A stretch of 64,000 bases of DNA from Campylorhamphus procurvoides (lineage: Eukaryota; Chordata; Aves; Passeriformes; Dendrocolaptidae): contig WBMV01004172.1 of the NCBI GenBank assembly GCA_013396655.1, positions 186,001 to 250,000 of the forward strand, given 5' to 3'. The notes beneath the pieces were generated by a model. It saw nothing but the letters and a program-made list of their open reading frames with translations, was not told the origin of the DNA and did no database searches. Shown in pieces: positions 22,682 to 35,927 of the stretch (its first letter is position 1; every line of letters begins with the position of its first letter). The position numbers were made by a program, and so were the translations under genes.

Positions 22682-23823
22682 CTTGAAGATACTAACTCAT
22701 GTGTCTTTGCACCATTAAAGAAAAAAATTAACTGGGAGATTTCTGCTGAAATTATTTCATGGAACTCCATGTACCTCAGCATTATCTGTGCTGCCAGCAA
22801 GCCTCAGCCTGACCACTGCCACTGAGCTGCGAGGGTGAGGCCATATTATCTGTTTCTCCATACGACAGGTTAATTCCACGATCCATTATTTTCATGGGCA
22901 ATAAATTTCACAAGAATGTTCGTCCCTTGGTAAGACTGTGAAATATTTCTCCTCACTTTTGCCTTCACCTAAATGGTATGGCTGTTGTGCGTCAACTGCT
23001 GATAAACCCTGTGTTCTGATCCAGGGCAGTACCAGGGCTTATAAACGTTTCTGACAAAATTTTTCAAACACAATTGCAGCCTCCTTGTCACGGCCTGTTT
23101 TCAGAAGGCAAGGCTTTCCAACAAGCTATTTTACAACTCTATTAAGGGTGAAACCCTGAAAAAAAGATGAGACTACCTGTGAACATTCTATGGAGAAGCA
23201 GTAGGGCTGAGGAGCAATTAGGATATATAAACCCAGCATGGCAAAGGCCTGACAAAATTAAGATTATGTTAATGCCTTGGCAATCCCAGCACATACAGCA
23301 ACCCATGTATTAAGAGGATTTTGACCATGTGATTTTTAAGGTGTCTGACAAAACAATTTTTCCTCAACTTACTCAGTAGAACATATGCCATCCAGAGGTT
23401 GATTGTGATCTTAAAGTAAGAGGCATTTAATTCGCATTTTAAATTCATATAAATTAACATGACATTTATTTAAATATTATGAGAGAAATAATTTTCCTAG
23501 GTTAAAACTCAGCTCCATGTGTTGAAAACATGAGTTGTGAAGACTTGACTTTAGAAGTCCCGTATCTTCACGTTAATTATTAACCCTTTGCTTCCCAAGT
23601 AATTAATTAAAATCGACTGACTTGGATACTTTGTTGCTGGGCAACTCTGAGAAAGATCAGCAAACTTTGCATGAATGATAAGGTACAGATCCCCAGCCAT
23701 GCCTCCTTTCTTGAATGCAATCTAGGGTGGCCAAGTATACCCCAATATCCTTTCTTGGGAATTTTTTAAGTAAAGCAGATGTCTATGATAATCAGCTACT
23801 CAGCTAAACTACCTGATCACACT

Positions 23824-23844
23824 CAAAAAAAAAAAAAGAAAAAA
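23824..23844. repeat. Poly(A) tract
   Basis: A13GA6 simple tract with no recognised element upstream. Confidence 0.85.
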
Positions 23845-25054
23845 GCAATGTTCACATAGGCTGATTCAAAGAGATAATTAAATATCAGAAATCCTGGTGA
23901 CTAGTGCCCACATAATTACATTACTTTTAAAACAAATATAATTACCCTGTCTCTTGCAGTATTAACTGAAAATCACAGAGTTGTGAACAGCAATCCAGAA
24001 TGAGAATAACAGGAGGAAAGATTGTTTCTTACAGAAACATGCAAACTGGAGTATTTGCCTACTTACTTTGTCCACCTCTCTAGTAGTAGAGACTGATCTC
24101 TTTGTACTTAGTATATTTGATTTCTAATTCTGTATCACGCACAGTGCTATTTATTTGAACACTGAGCACTTAAAGGGATTAGTGTTTGTTGATTTCTCTC
24201 ATGAGATAATAATCTTGTTCTCCTCTATGCTTTTTACCCATAATCTTTTATTTCTAAGGAGAAAATTCTGATTAGCCTTATACTTTGAATGGCAGAATTA
24301 TTTCTTAGAGAGTGACAATTGAATAATAATTCAAATAAGCCAGTAAACAAGCCAGTACAAATTTATCCCTGGCATAACAATTCTGATTCAATTGAAATGA
24401 AAATAGTCAAAAATCCACAATAACAGAGCTAAATTCCCTTGGGGGTTCAATGAATGAACCGGAAATACCTGTTCTGGTTTCTTAACCAGATTAATGCATC
24501 AGCCTTAAAGAATATGCTGTGTGTGAAAATACAGTCACATGGACAGAGACCAATTTCCAAATGAGCTGAAATTGCTTTAGTGAATACAAAGCTGAATTAA
24601 CATTGTAGCTAATATAGGCATCTGGGCTTGGAAACAAATTATGAAAGGTAGATTTCTAATAACTTTTTTTTCAGAAATGAGCTGAACCTTTAAGTCTTTT
24701 TAATTAAAACAGAAAATATTCATTTGGCTTTTCAGGGGGACAAGGAGAGGCTTGTAGAGCACTGAAGTCTGAAAAAGCAGTGATGATACAATTTCTGTTA
24801 CCTGGTGGTTTATGTAATGACAAACTCATGGCCAGAATGGCTTTAATTTAATGCATGGTTAGAAGACCAAGAATGCACAACACACCCCAGAGCACTCCTG
24901 CACCACAGCTGAAATGAACTCTGTGGCTGTACCTGGAATACTGCCCAGTATTAGCTGCTACTTTCTTTGAAGAACTCTGAAAAATGTGAAAGGACTTTTA
25001 AAACGGCTTGGAAGAATTATATGAAGTTCAGGGAACCTAGTAACAGAAGGAATT

Positions 25055-25290
25055 CAAACTACTTAGTTTGTTGAAGAGAAAACTCAGAATTGATTCAATT
25101 GAAGTATCTGTTTAGAAGATTTCTAATAGTCAAAGCTGAAGGAAAAGGAAGGTTCTGTAGCTGGAAGCTAAGCCAAATAAAATGAAAACATAAATAAGGA
25201 CCACATTTTTCACACTGAGAGTAATTAACTCCTGGAATTATCTACTCAGGAAGCAGGTGTTTTCTCCATCATTCTAAGTCTATCTGGGTC
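25055..25290 (+). mobile_element. Ancient CR1-like LINE fragment
   Basis: A diverged LINE tail of an older CR1 lineage. Recognisable stretches are GGTTCTGTAGCTGGAAGCTAAGCCAA, AAATAAGGACCACATTTTTCACACTGAGAGTAATTAACTCCTGGAA and TTATCTACTCAGGAAGCAGGTGTTTTCTCCATC. These correspond to the usual 'aggcacacatttttaacagtgagagtaattaacca' region of old sauropsid CR1/L3-type elements. Boundaries are approximate. Confidence 0.6.
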
Positions 25291-26352
25291 AGGTTTGAGC
25301 TTTGCACATTAATGTTTGGAAGGGAACATACTGAAATATGCTGAGAAACACTGCTGCAGCTTGTCCAAACATTGAAACTGCCAGCTTGCCCAGAAGCAGC
25401 GGGAAAAGCTCGTGATTCAGTACTAGCTGCCTGCTGCTGCCTCCCCACACTCACACCATTAGGCTGTGTAGAAGCCCTTTCAGATCCTCGCATGGCTGAC
25501 ACACCAACAGGGAGCTGAGAGCAGGAAGAAGACAACATACCTCTTAGATCTAAAGGTTCCAGTGCTCTGCCACAGGACCAAGCAGGATCCCAAGTGGTCT
25601 AACAGACAGCCTCCACAGTCCCTTTTGACCCCCTCTCTCCCATCACAGGGGTTCAGGGGTCCACCCTCCCAACCAGCACAACCCTGATGCCAGGCATATG
25701 ACATGACCCTTCCTCAGGAACTATACTTTAGTTGCCTGCATGACTTACCTAGCCCAGGAATCACTATCTGACCAGCCCTCTCAGTGTAAATCTGAAGTTA
25801 ATCCCCTCCATGTTACTCAGATAAGGAGAGGATGTCCTGTGAACATCTGGTTGGAAAGAAAAATGGAAATGTGTAGAAAGAGGCATGGGAAAGTGGGCTG
25901 CTTTGAATATGTAGTGATGTTATGCTTGACAAGTATTGCCGTCCAAAATTCTGTGATGTGTTGGAAAACATCTGTAGCTGCAGTAGTGGACAGATGAGTT
26001 AACACTGTCTGCCTGCACCTGAGTGACTATCATATGAATCATTGGCACTGGGGTGCAAATACAAGAACCTGGAGAGAAAAGACCACAATGGCAAAGGACC
26101 TTCTGAAGCAACCTGCTGCCAGGTGTAAGAGAAATGAAAGACTGTTTAAATATCTCTCTGGAGCTCAGAAAGCATAGAGGGTGCTTAAAATGTTCTGGTG
26201 AGGCTGTGAGTAATTCTTGGAATCACACAGATTCACTCAGAGCTGAAAAACAGTGTCAGCAGAGCTGTGGGACTCAACTGAACCAGCTCACAGCCCCAGA
26301 CAGTGCCCACTTGTGAAACCAGCACAGCTCCATGGCAAAGCAAGTCATGGCT

Positions 26353-26402
26353 GTAAAATATGAGTTGGTTGTGTTTTGTAAAATATGAGTTGGTTGTGTT
26401 TT
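26353..26402. repeat. Exact 25-bp tandem duplication
   Basis: Two identical adjacent copies of a unit starting GTAAAATATGAGTTGG and ending TTGTGTTTT (26353-26377 and 26378-26402). Identity suggests a recent slippage event. Confidence 0.95.
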
Positions 26403-27432
26403 ATAAAATTTTCTCATTGAAATTTAAGTGCAAAATAGATATTTGACAAGAAAACTTCAACAAAACCATTAACATTTGGTGAGAATATAAATACGATGAA
26501 GTGTATGAGACCATATTAAATGAATATGTATTGGATAATATAAGGCTGTACTGCTTGTATATTCTAAATAAAATAGACTCATTTATGTTAGGGGGGCAAC
26601 TTGAGTTCTTGTCAACAAAAGGTTACAGTAAAATCAATTATTAGAAGCTTCTAAAAAGGAGCACTGAATTTACAATTCTGCTGTGTAAATTCAATGACAG
26701 TCCATCTCTCTTGCCTTGTGGTTTCAGTTTGTGATAGATGTAGTCTTTTACATCACTTATTTCTGAAACATCGACTTTTAAAATCTTCTTGTCTTTTAGA
26801 TATTGCTAATAATTCACTGTAGCTAAAATCCCAATGCCTATGATAAAAAAATATTCTTTCATATTTTATACTGGCAGAAGTGTCCATTGCTAAGAGACAT
26901 GAATCATAATTCCCATTTCATTTTTATGAGGAAAAAAAAATGTCCTGAGCTCGTTTCTCATTGTAATTATTATGTTAATTTTTTCTTAGGAGACTTCTTC
27001 CTCAGAAAAGATGCTGATTAATTCCCCTTTTGGCATTAACAGGACTCATGTAGCAATGTCCAAAACTGGTGAAATAATTATGTCAGGCTGCAGTGGACTT
27101 TTCTAAAATCAATCAATCTATTTACCTATTTATCCAATCTCAGTGAAGACTTTCATTTATTATATTCAGTGCTCTGAGTCAAGCTTTCTCAGTGCTATCA
27201 GATCATTAGGAAGAAGGCTGTTGCCATGCAGAATGTACTGCCTGGCAGGGATGCATAGGAGCTACTTGAGAATAGACTGGGTGATCTTCAGGTGGCTCCA
27301 GTATCTCAAAACCAAAAAATCCTAGCACAGAATGCACAAGCCTGGTGGAGATGTCATGGACTAGTTTGACCAGAAGTCAGTTCCCAGCCCCTATCTAAAG
27401 TCAGCTACAAGGCAATGCAGATTAACTACTTA

Positions 27433-27566
27433 GTGTTCAAGGCCAGGTTGGATGGGGCTTTGAACAACCTGATCTAGGGAAAGATGTCCCTGCATGTGGC
27501 AAGAGGATTGGCCTAGACAATCTTCAGAGTTCCCTTCCAACCCCAACCATTCTCTGATTCTATGAT
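27433..27566 (+). mobile_element. CR1 LINE, short 3' fragment
   Basis: A 134-bp CR1 tail in sense orientation: GTGTTCAAGGCCAGGTTGGATGGGGC, AACCTGATCTAGGGAAAGATGTCCCTGC, AGAGTTCCCTTCCAACCCCAACCATT and the terminal CTCTGATTCTATGATA. It is among the least diverged CR1 copies in the window. Confidence 0.95.
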
Positions 27567-29247
27567 ACCACAAGTTATTAGGACTATTGTATTCTGACTT
27601 GTTTCTGTAGGTGCTGTTCTTTTATAATCCTGTTTCTGTGTGAGTGTGTGTGCCTATATATTTTACATGCCATACAATTTTACCTCTTTGTGAAGATTCA
27701 CACTGTGATTTCAATTTTTTCTTGGCAGAAGCCTCCGCCCTGACTCAGTAAAATAAGTTAAAAGATGTATTTATTTTAAATGTTGTATATTCAAATAAAA
27801 GGCCTAAATATTGCCAACAGAAGCAGCTCAAGATGCGTGAAAGGACTCTGCAAATTAAGTCTGACTGAGGTCAGTGGCAGTGGCCTTGATCTGCACCTGA
27901 GTTAGTCCAGCTGCTGACTGTGTGCTTTGAATTCTGCCTCGGGCATGCCATGCTCTGGACAAGCTGCCTCTTCCTGCCTGTGTCCCCTACAGCTTCCCTG
28001 CCCCACAGGAACCTCTGTCATTAGACATCTGTAGGTGGTTGCCTGGAGTCACCAGGTAGGAGGGATATCAGAAGACAAGTTCCCAGACGGACCTCTGGAG
28101 GGTTTTCCTGTACTTGAGAGGCAGGCTGGAGGCACACTGCTGTCATGTAATCCAGATGTGACTTTCCTTATCCTGAATGTGCCAGATGTGTGCTTGCTGA
28201 TGTGAATGAGTAGGGTTACACAGCTCAGCACAAAGGAAAGTTCTATTAAACAACTGGTTTCATATCTTACAAGATGTCTCATGAGCTTCCTTAGACAATT
28301 TAAAGAAATGGGTCTCCAAATTCCCAGCTAATCTCTCTGAGACATGGACCAATAGCAAAAATCGTGAGGCCTGCATAAATCACTTTTGTTTAACACAAAT
28401 ATCTGGTAAGTTGTCAATTTAAGCTTTAAAATTTGCAAGTTATTTCAGTCAAGTCACTGTGGAAATAATTACAAGAATATTTCTTTGAAGGGCAGCTCCT
28501 TCTTACAACAAGGGAACATTTGCCTGGGTTTTATTTTTCTGAATGTACAAAATTTCCCGGGCTGGGCAAATTGAGCCAAGAATAGACAATCCAAGGATAG
28601 GTTAAGTCCCTTAGAAACATCAACATATAAACATGGTGCTGACATGAACTCAGAGATATTTATCCTTAGTAGATAATATCAGTCTTTCATAAGGTGGTCC
28701 TAAATCCAAAAGGATTTTAGGACAACTTCTTAATTTCTCTAAAAAACAAAACAAAAACAAACAAAAAAAAACAACAAAAACCCAAAACCAAAACAAATCA
28801 AACAAAAAACAACAAAAACCCAAACAAACCAAACCAATACCCCCACTGTATTTTGCTGAAAAGCACATAAAAAGTTAGTAAATAAATAAAAATTATTCAA
28901 TAGTTTAATCATCCTGTCTTTTCAGTGCTACATTATCCTGTTGTTATCAGATTAAGACTGGTTTTCTCCTAACTAATCAGATGGAGGGATTAAAACCTGC
29001 ATATGCAAGTGAAATACAAAACAGCCAGAGGGAGAAAAGCCAATCTGATAGACAGATGGGCTGGGAGGCAGTGACATGCAGTGTCTTGCTGGAAGAAGAG
29101 TGGTAACTTTGTCATGAAAATGGATTGGCAGAAATATATCAACAATGGCACTTTGACAGTCTGAAGGATCTGCTCTTCTTTCCTCAAGATTTTTATGATA
29201 CAGGTTTTCCAGGAGGTTTTGTATGAGGGCACATGCAGGTGACACAG
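27567..29247. other. Non-coding sequence
   Basis: Only the A/C-rich tract at 28.74 kb stands out. Confidence 0.6.
28741..28838. repeat. (CAAA)n/(AACCC) low-complexity tract
   Basis: About 100 bp of almost only A and C. On the minus strand it yields a Phe/Cys/Leu/Trp-rich spurious frame. Confidence 0.93.
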
Positions 29248-29457
29248 ATCACAGAATTACAGAATCATAGAATCAACTGGGTTGGAAGAGACCTCCAAGA
29301 CCATCAAGTCCAACCCTTGATCCAACACCACTGTGATTACTAGATCATGGTACTAAGTGCTACATCCAGTCTCATCTTAAAAAACCTCCACAGGTGGTAA
29401 ATCCACCACCTCTCTGGGCAGGCCATTCCAGTGCCTGTTTACTCTCTCTGTAAAGAA
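29248..29457 (-). mobile_element. CR1 LINE, 3' fragment, minus strand
   Basis: The plus strand reads ATCACAGAATTACAGAATCATAGAATCA, then GGGTTGGAAGAGACCTCCAAGACC, AAGTCCAACCCTTGATCCAACACCA, and on to TCTGGGCAGGCCATTCCAGTGCC, the reverse complement of a CR1-family 3' end. The right end abuts a (GAT)n microsatellite. Confidence 0.93.
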
Positions 29458-29484
29458 TGATGATAATGACGATGATGATGATAA
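29458..29484. repeat. Imperfect (GAT)n microsatellite
   Basis: ATGATGATAATGACGATGATGATGATA, directly after the inner end of an inverted CR1 fragment. Confidence 0.88.
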
Positions 29485-30054
29485 ACTTCACAATGAACTG
29501 TCTGACTTGGAGTAGTTATGATATATCCTGTCCACAAAAGTGCTCCAAACATGGCCATATGTGTAAGCAACTGTTGCACCAACTTAACGACTGTCCTCCC
29601 CAATTCCTAATCATTTAAACATTGCACCTATTTAAATGCACTTACTATAACCATTGCCTTTATTTAGCTTCTCCATCACAGTAGTGCTTAGGGGTACCTT
29701 TTCTCTTCTGCATAGTTTGTGGTGCTCAGTGCAGCTCTGTGCCCCTGGAAAACCAACAGTAGCTGTGCAAGTGGTGTACAGATTCAAAGAAGCTGCTACA
29801 GGCAGTTTCTGAATCACAAAGGATCAATATTAATTACATTTTCTCACTTTAACACTGTACTGGGGGGGAAAAAAAGGCTAAAAATAACTCTATTTCCCCT
29901 GTTAATCCTCTTCCTCCTTCACGGTCTTTTCATTCCATTTCTCTTCCTTGAATTCTAGTTGCAGACACAGAACTAGCTCAGAGGCATCCCAAACCATGTT
30001 AGAAAGAAAAAATGGCTTTATGCGGTTTTCAGAAGTCTTTGATCCTTGGCTAAT

Positions 30055-30325
30055 CTGAGTGGGGTTTGACCTCCACACATCCCTGAAGGAGGGCAAAGCA
30101 GCCCAGGAACTGCCTCATTATCAGCTGTATATCTGAATTGTCAGGTTTTTCCATTATGCTCTTCAGTCTCTTTCCTCTCTGACAAGCTTCTTTTTCATGC
30201 ATCCTTTCTTACATCAATTTGAAGAGATGCTTTCTTCCTTTTGTCCTTTCAGTAATTTTTTCCTTCTTTAGTACTTCAGCTTGACCTTCTTTCGCTTTTT
30301 CAAGATGATTTTTATCATACATATA
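30055..30325 (-). pseudogene. Possible decayed Lys/Glu-rich coding relic
   Basis: On the minus strand a frame beginning MYDKNHLEKAKEGQAEVLKK continues through about 85 to 90 codons with a single internal TAA, at about codon 38. It is rich in Lys, Glu and Arg, as in coiled-coil or charged linker proteins. The surrounding 30.1-30.9 kb is pyrimidine-rich on the plus strand and gives several short charged frames that shift. I do not recognise the source gene. A compositional artefact remains quite possible. Confidence 0.15.
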
Positions 30326-33300
30326 TGGTCATCAATGCAAATTGCAGCAACCTCATGTTCAGCACTGGAACTCTTTCACCAATTTCTCTGAGGTTTCTCA
30401 TGCTTTCAGTCTGAAGAACTGCTTTCAGAACCATAAAATATGCTTTGGACGGTAACTTTTTTTTTTTCCACTTCTGAACTCTTCCTCATATATAGCTCCT
30501 TCATCCTGTGACTCCACAATTTAATCTTTAAAAATAGCTTCTTTTTGAGCTCTCAGACTTTTTAATGAGGTGGGCTGCATTTTAAGTTAGCACTTTTCAC
30601 CTTCCAGTTTCTAAATCACAATTTCCCACCATGATCACTACTTCTTGGCACAGTAAAGTATTGGCAGAGATAGTCTAGCATTTTCATTACTCTTGCACAA
30701 GAAGTCATTTCAACACTGTTACCCATACTCTGTTTTCTAGGTCTTCTTCTCCCTATTCACTGACCTGTTCCTTATTCTTCCTTTGCAATTCTATTTAATC
30801 ATCATTTGCACTGTGTACAGTTGCTGGATTCTTTTCCCCTAGCTGTTCTATTTCTGCTGGAGGAAGCTCTTTCTACTGCAGCTATCCCTGAAAGTAACCC
30901 TCCTTCTACATTAAAATGGCAGTGTCTTTTTGCAGCTTAATTAAACTGGAACATTTCAATCAGATTGGGACTGTGTAGCAGCAGGGATTTTTGTAATCAG
31001 CAAACTGACTACACTAAATTTAATATAAATTGGGGATAACTATTTAACATGACATTGGCTACAGCAGGATGAAGCAAGAGAAGTTGTGGGCTACAGCTCC
31101 AGCACCAATTAACAGACTGACATTCCCCTCTCACCATGAACTGGCATAACCATGTGGCTGCTACTGCCATCCCTATTTGTCTCCCACATCAGTAGGTTTG
31201 TTTGTGTGTCTCAGAGCAAAATTGACCTCTAGAATGCTAGTTCATGTGTTTGTGAGTGTTCATATAAGCATATCAGTATCTTCATGAATGTCTTCACAAT
31301 TTGAGATCAGTTGAAGTCTTAAGTACATACAAGATTAAGAACTACAGCACCTGAAAATAATAGACATCTTCTGAATTAGGGCCAGAGTCCAGATGTACTT
31401 TCTGTATAACAGCCTAGCAAGGTGAAGGTTGAATGAGTAGGTTTTTGGATATCACCCCCTCAAAATTTTGGAAAAGTATCAAGTGAGCTGTCACTTGACA
31501 TATAGAAATGCAAGGCCTTTAAAAATATGTAGAACTGTATTTTTTTCCAAATTATTCTCTTCTTTTTCATATTACATTTTAGCTACATAGTTATTTATTC
31601 AACCTTAATGCTTTTATTATAGAAAAACACAGTGTATTTTGAATTTCTGTACAGAACAACAGAATATGTAAACAAGGAATATGTAAAATGCAAATCACAG
31701 TGTTCAATAGTACAGGGAAGAAAGCTAAACCAAAGTTAATTTTAAGGCTGCATCTTTATCTTACATGTTTCTTAAAACTCAATTTTTCTTCACTCTGCTA
31801 AAAATAACTGATGACACGGTAAGTTTCCAGATTTTGTGATTTGTATTTCAGAATATTCTCCAGATAGCAACCTTGGCCTGGCTGTAAGCCAGACAAATCT
31901 TTGTGTTTTTTTTCTTTCGTTCAGCCTTTTGAAAATGCTTTGCTTATAAGTTTTTTTGCCTAGAGCTGTAAAAAAGCAACTTGATACAATAGAGATCTCA
32001 GGATATGATGTGATTCATAAGAGATATACCAAGTTTTGAAAGCACTTTCAGTCTGAAGCTTTAACAGCTTCAATTAAAAACTATGTTTGAGCCCAAATAA
32101 ATGGTTCATCCTCAAAGACGATTGAAGCGACAGAAGCAGCTTTTTCAAGAGTACATGCCAAGTTGTATTTTCTTTCTCAGTTTAGAGGTTAAGGGCATCT
32201 CTTACCAGAGAAGAAGATGATCAGTGAAAGCAGAGGGATGTCTCATGGATGGGAAAGAGCTTACTAATCAATGAATTGGCAGTACCTTGCTTCTGAAGGG
32301 CAGGGTCTGTCTGTGTCCTCTAAATTCAAATGATTTCACTGGATTCAGAAACTAGAAATTATTGTCTTCCACAGATGAATTTTCAAATTGCAGAATTTAC
32401 CAACACTGTCCCAAACTGCCCTATGGGCATTCACAATAGGCTTCTGTGTCACAAGTTGTTGAACACTGGCCATTGATATTACCGAAGGTAATTGAATTAT
32501 CGCTGCTTAAGTAAGAGGAATCTTTGCATGCATAATCCATGAGACAGAATTTAACATTAACTCTTGATTTCAAATACCAAACACTGTGAAGGAGAGTTTG
32601 TCCTTTTTTTGATTCTGTTTTATGTTCTATGTGTCCCTTTCACCCTAGCAGCAGTGAAAACAAAGTCAAACTTACACAGACACCAGTTCAGTGCTGGGCA
32701 CAGGCTGAATCCTATGTCCAGGCTCTCACTGGCCTCCAGCAATAGGGATTTTTAACAACTGTTGATGAATCTTTACTGGGGAAGTGAAGGGAGAAAGGAA
32801 AGACAAGAAAAGCTGCTGAAAGGATGTTCATCATCTGCCCTCCAGAGTTTTTTCTTCGGCATTGATTACCCCTTTCACAATGCTTTCACCAGAAAGCCAT
32901 GGCCAAGGTGCAGCATAGTTGTGATGAACTTTAAAAATGATACAGTGCAACTGAGAAGATGTGAGACCTCATGGATTTTAGCTACACAAGGACATACCAG
33001 GTTGCAGTAAAAAATTCCTCAAGTGATGCAAGGAAATTCTTCTTCTCAGATGTACTATTGTACTTCTATTGAATTACTACTCATATTGCCTATGCGAACT
33101 TCATAGGTTGCTCATGCTGAGTGAATACCTGTTTCAAAAAGCAAAATTACTCTTAAATGCTTAATTTTCCATGCACTGTTTGAAGTCCCAAATTGTTATT
33201 CAGGGACAGCAAGTATATTTCCAGCAATTAAAACAACTCAGTGGGAAGTTTAACTATTTTATCCTTGCCTTCACTTCTCACAAAGCAGACAAGGCTTCTT

Positions 33301-34820
33301 CTTTTCAAAACACTGCTCTAATTCAACATGCTGCAAACTTTTCTGATAAAATGTCTCTCTTTTAAATGTACTGATCTCAGTGCATCAGAAGTTAACATTT
33401 ATAGGAGTATTAAAATACAAATCATGGTGCTCCTTAAAAATGCAAAGGAAAGGTAGTTTTAAACAGCTTGGTAATAAAAGCCCAAAGTAATAAATTAGGC
33501 CTATGGAAGACACTAGTTAAAATAAAACTTATCTTGGCTAGCATCTGGCAGGAAGAACTTTAAAAAATACATTTGAAGAGCAATATGAAGAGTAGAGGTT
33601 TTGCTCTCATTTGCAATTAACTGCCTTTTAGTCCTGATGCATGTTCTTTCTTGAAACTGTGGCATCCAAGCTACTACTGGTGAGCTGAAGTGTTCAGAAT
33701 GACACAAGTGTCAGTTGTTGTCTGACAGCCATGACATGAGTGATTATACTGATGCCTCTCGGCAACATACAAACATGATAATAAGCAGATGTTTCTACCA
33801 GTCCATCCACACTGGAAGTTTCCTACTTGCTTTCATCTTTCACTTTCTGCCTTTCTCACAGTTTGATCAAGATGTACAGGCAATAGCGTGTGACATAGTC
33901 CAAAGATTTATAAGCAACTTGAACTCGTTCAGTAGTTTTTCAATTATTTATGAACTTCAGGATGAAGTTCTTAAAAAAAATTAAGAAAATTTAAAACACA
34001 TGAAAACATTTGTGACACAATCAATTGAAAGTCTCGATCCTTGCTTGTGCTAATCAAACTTCACATCGCTCCTGCAAAGCTGGACTCATCAGCAGTTATT
34101 TAATGGCAGCGTTCCTGTGACAGCTGGTTTCTCAGATGATGATCATGCTCATAGGATCATGCTCACTTCAGCCAGTCATACGTAGGGTGTCCTATCAAGA
34201 CACACCTACTGACTTGCAACAAAATCCATCTCTTCAGACAGTTCCCCATTTAAAAGCTGCAGCACCTAATTCCCATATCCCTCCAAATGGCCACTGCCTA
34301 CTACAGTTTGTCTGGTGGAAAATTGCATTGAGTTGAGGAGTTGATCATCTGGTCTGCTACAGTGGTTATCAACCTTCTTCTAGATGAAGGTTGTGTGAAG
34401 AAGACCAGTGGTGTTCTGCCTCTGTATGAGCCAGATCTCTGTTATTGCCCCTGTGTGCTCATCTCCTCCAACAGTGTCACTCCTGGCTCAGAGCTCACTT
34501 CTTACCCATGCTTATTCCACTTTCTCCTGCACACTCTGAACCTGATTCCCACAGAACAGGCACTGAGGCCAGGCTAGTGAGCTTACCTGACCCTGGGTAA
34601 TCCATTTCAGAGTCTCTCAGTTATTTCAGTGCTCTCTACGCAAGCTCAAAGCACCTGAGGTACACAGCAAAAACAGTCCAGTCACTCTTAAGCTCTCCAT
34701 TGAGCCACAGCACTGTCCTCGCATTCCTCCAGTGAAGTCTTCCTTATGTGTTTTATCCCATTGCAGGTTCAGCCTGGACATGTCATGTACATTCATATAT
34801 TACAATGATGGCATGAGCTG

Positions 34821-34821
34821 N
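34821..34821. other. Single ambiguous base (N)
   Basis: One isolated N in otherwise resolved AT-rich non-coding sequence. It does not affect any supported feature. Confidence 1.
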
Positions 34822-35369
34822 ACTCAGCCTTGGAAAAAAAATTAGTTTCCTGGCTCAGATGTTAGTTTAATGCAATTGCTTTATTCAAAAGTGAGTATCA
34901 AAAGACTTCGTTTAATCAAGTGTAACAGTGTGTACCATAATATTAGTCTTGGCTCTGCATGTGTCAGGCATGTTCATATCACTTGTTATGTTTTGTTTAA
35001 AGACTTATGGTGGGTGGCTCAAATTGAGAGACACGTTCTTGTTAACTCATTAATGTTCTCAATTCTATGATTTAGCCTTCAAAAGGGAAAGTCCCTAAAA
35101 GTGATATAGAAGTTGGATTTCATGCCTTGATGCACCCCCACCTTCCATGAGATTTTTGTTTGTCTGAAAATTTCCTGTGTATTGAAAGTCAGTGCAAAGC
35201 CAGATGGATTGTTGCAGTAACTATGACCTGTGCCTGGATGGGGGTTTATCTCCTAGACCATTCAAATGGTGTGTGCCCAGGTTACTGAAAAATCAGACAC
35301 AATCAATGGAGAAGTTTTTCAGTCCACATATTCATGTGGGCTCTTCTGACATACATTTTTCTTTTCTTA

Positions 35370-35415
35370 CCAAAGAAAAACCAAACAAAAAACCCAAACA
35401 AACAAATAAGCAAAA
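35370..35415. repeat. A/C-rich low-complexity tract
   Basis: Same CAAA/AACCC character as the tracts at 14.6 and 28.7 kb. Confidence 0.85.
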
Positions 35416-35927
35416 CTGAGGGAAAAACCCCAGCAAGTCAAAGCAGCCAAATAATGGAAGAAAGAAGTACTCTCGGTCAAGGGAGATGAACTGACCTGCC
35501 TCTCCTGACAGACTACTCAGCTGCCAGAATAACTGCAATGGCAAAGCTTATGCATGACCCGATCACGTTCTGTTTTGAAAACATTTCCTGCTACAATAGA
35601 CTGTTTGGCCCTGGAGCCTTTGTTTTCCTGTGTTTTTCACTGTCAGAAAGTGCATGGATTTGCATTACTTGTACCAGCAAGCAACAGTCAGCAATATTTT
35701 AAACATCATCAAGGCACAGGGAGTCAACAGCATAATTTCTGACTGACTAGAAAATTATTTTTGTTAGCAACTTTTGCCAAGTATATATTCTTGAAAAATA
35801 CTACCCATTCCTGTACTCAAGTGTCTGCTCAGCATAACTCCGTTACCTGTGAATACCTGGGCTTCTTCTGAATAAGCCACAATACCATGGAGTTCCACAT
35901 CTGATAACTAGACTCACCATTTCTGTA

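Larger units (their letters stand above)
22682..27432. other. AT-rich non-coding sequence
   Basis: Contains an old CR1-like fragment near 25.1 kb and the 25-bp duplication at 26.35 kb. No gene seen. Confidence 0.6.
29459..35927. other. AT-rich non-coding sequence
   Basis: No gene supported. It contains the pyrimidine-rich zone at 30.1-30.9 kb with the possible coding relic, one N at 34821, and an A/C tract at 35.37 kb. Confidence 0.6.

Noticed and set aside
28650..28868. Hydrophobic 72-codon minus-strand ORF resembling a membrane protein
   Set aside because: The Phe/Leu/Val/Cys run is the translation of an A/C low-complexity tract. The same holds for the frames at 14504-14713, 35332-35544, 51421-51669 and 56776-56961.
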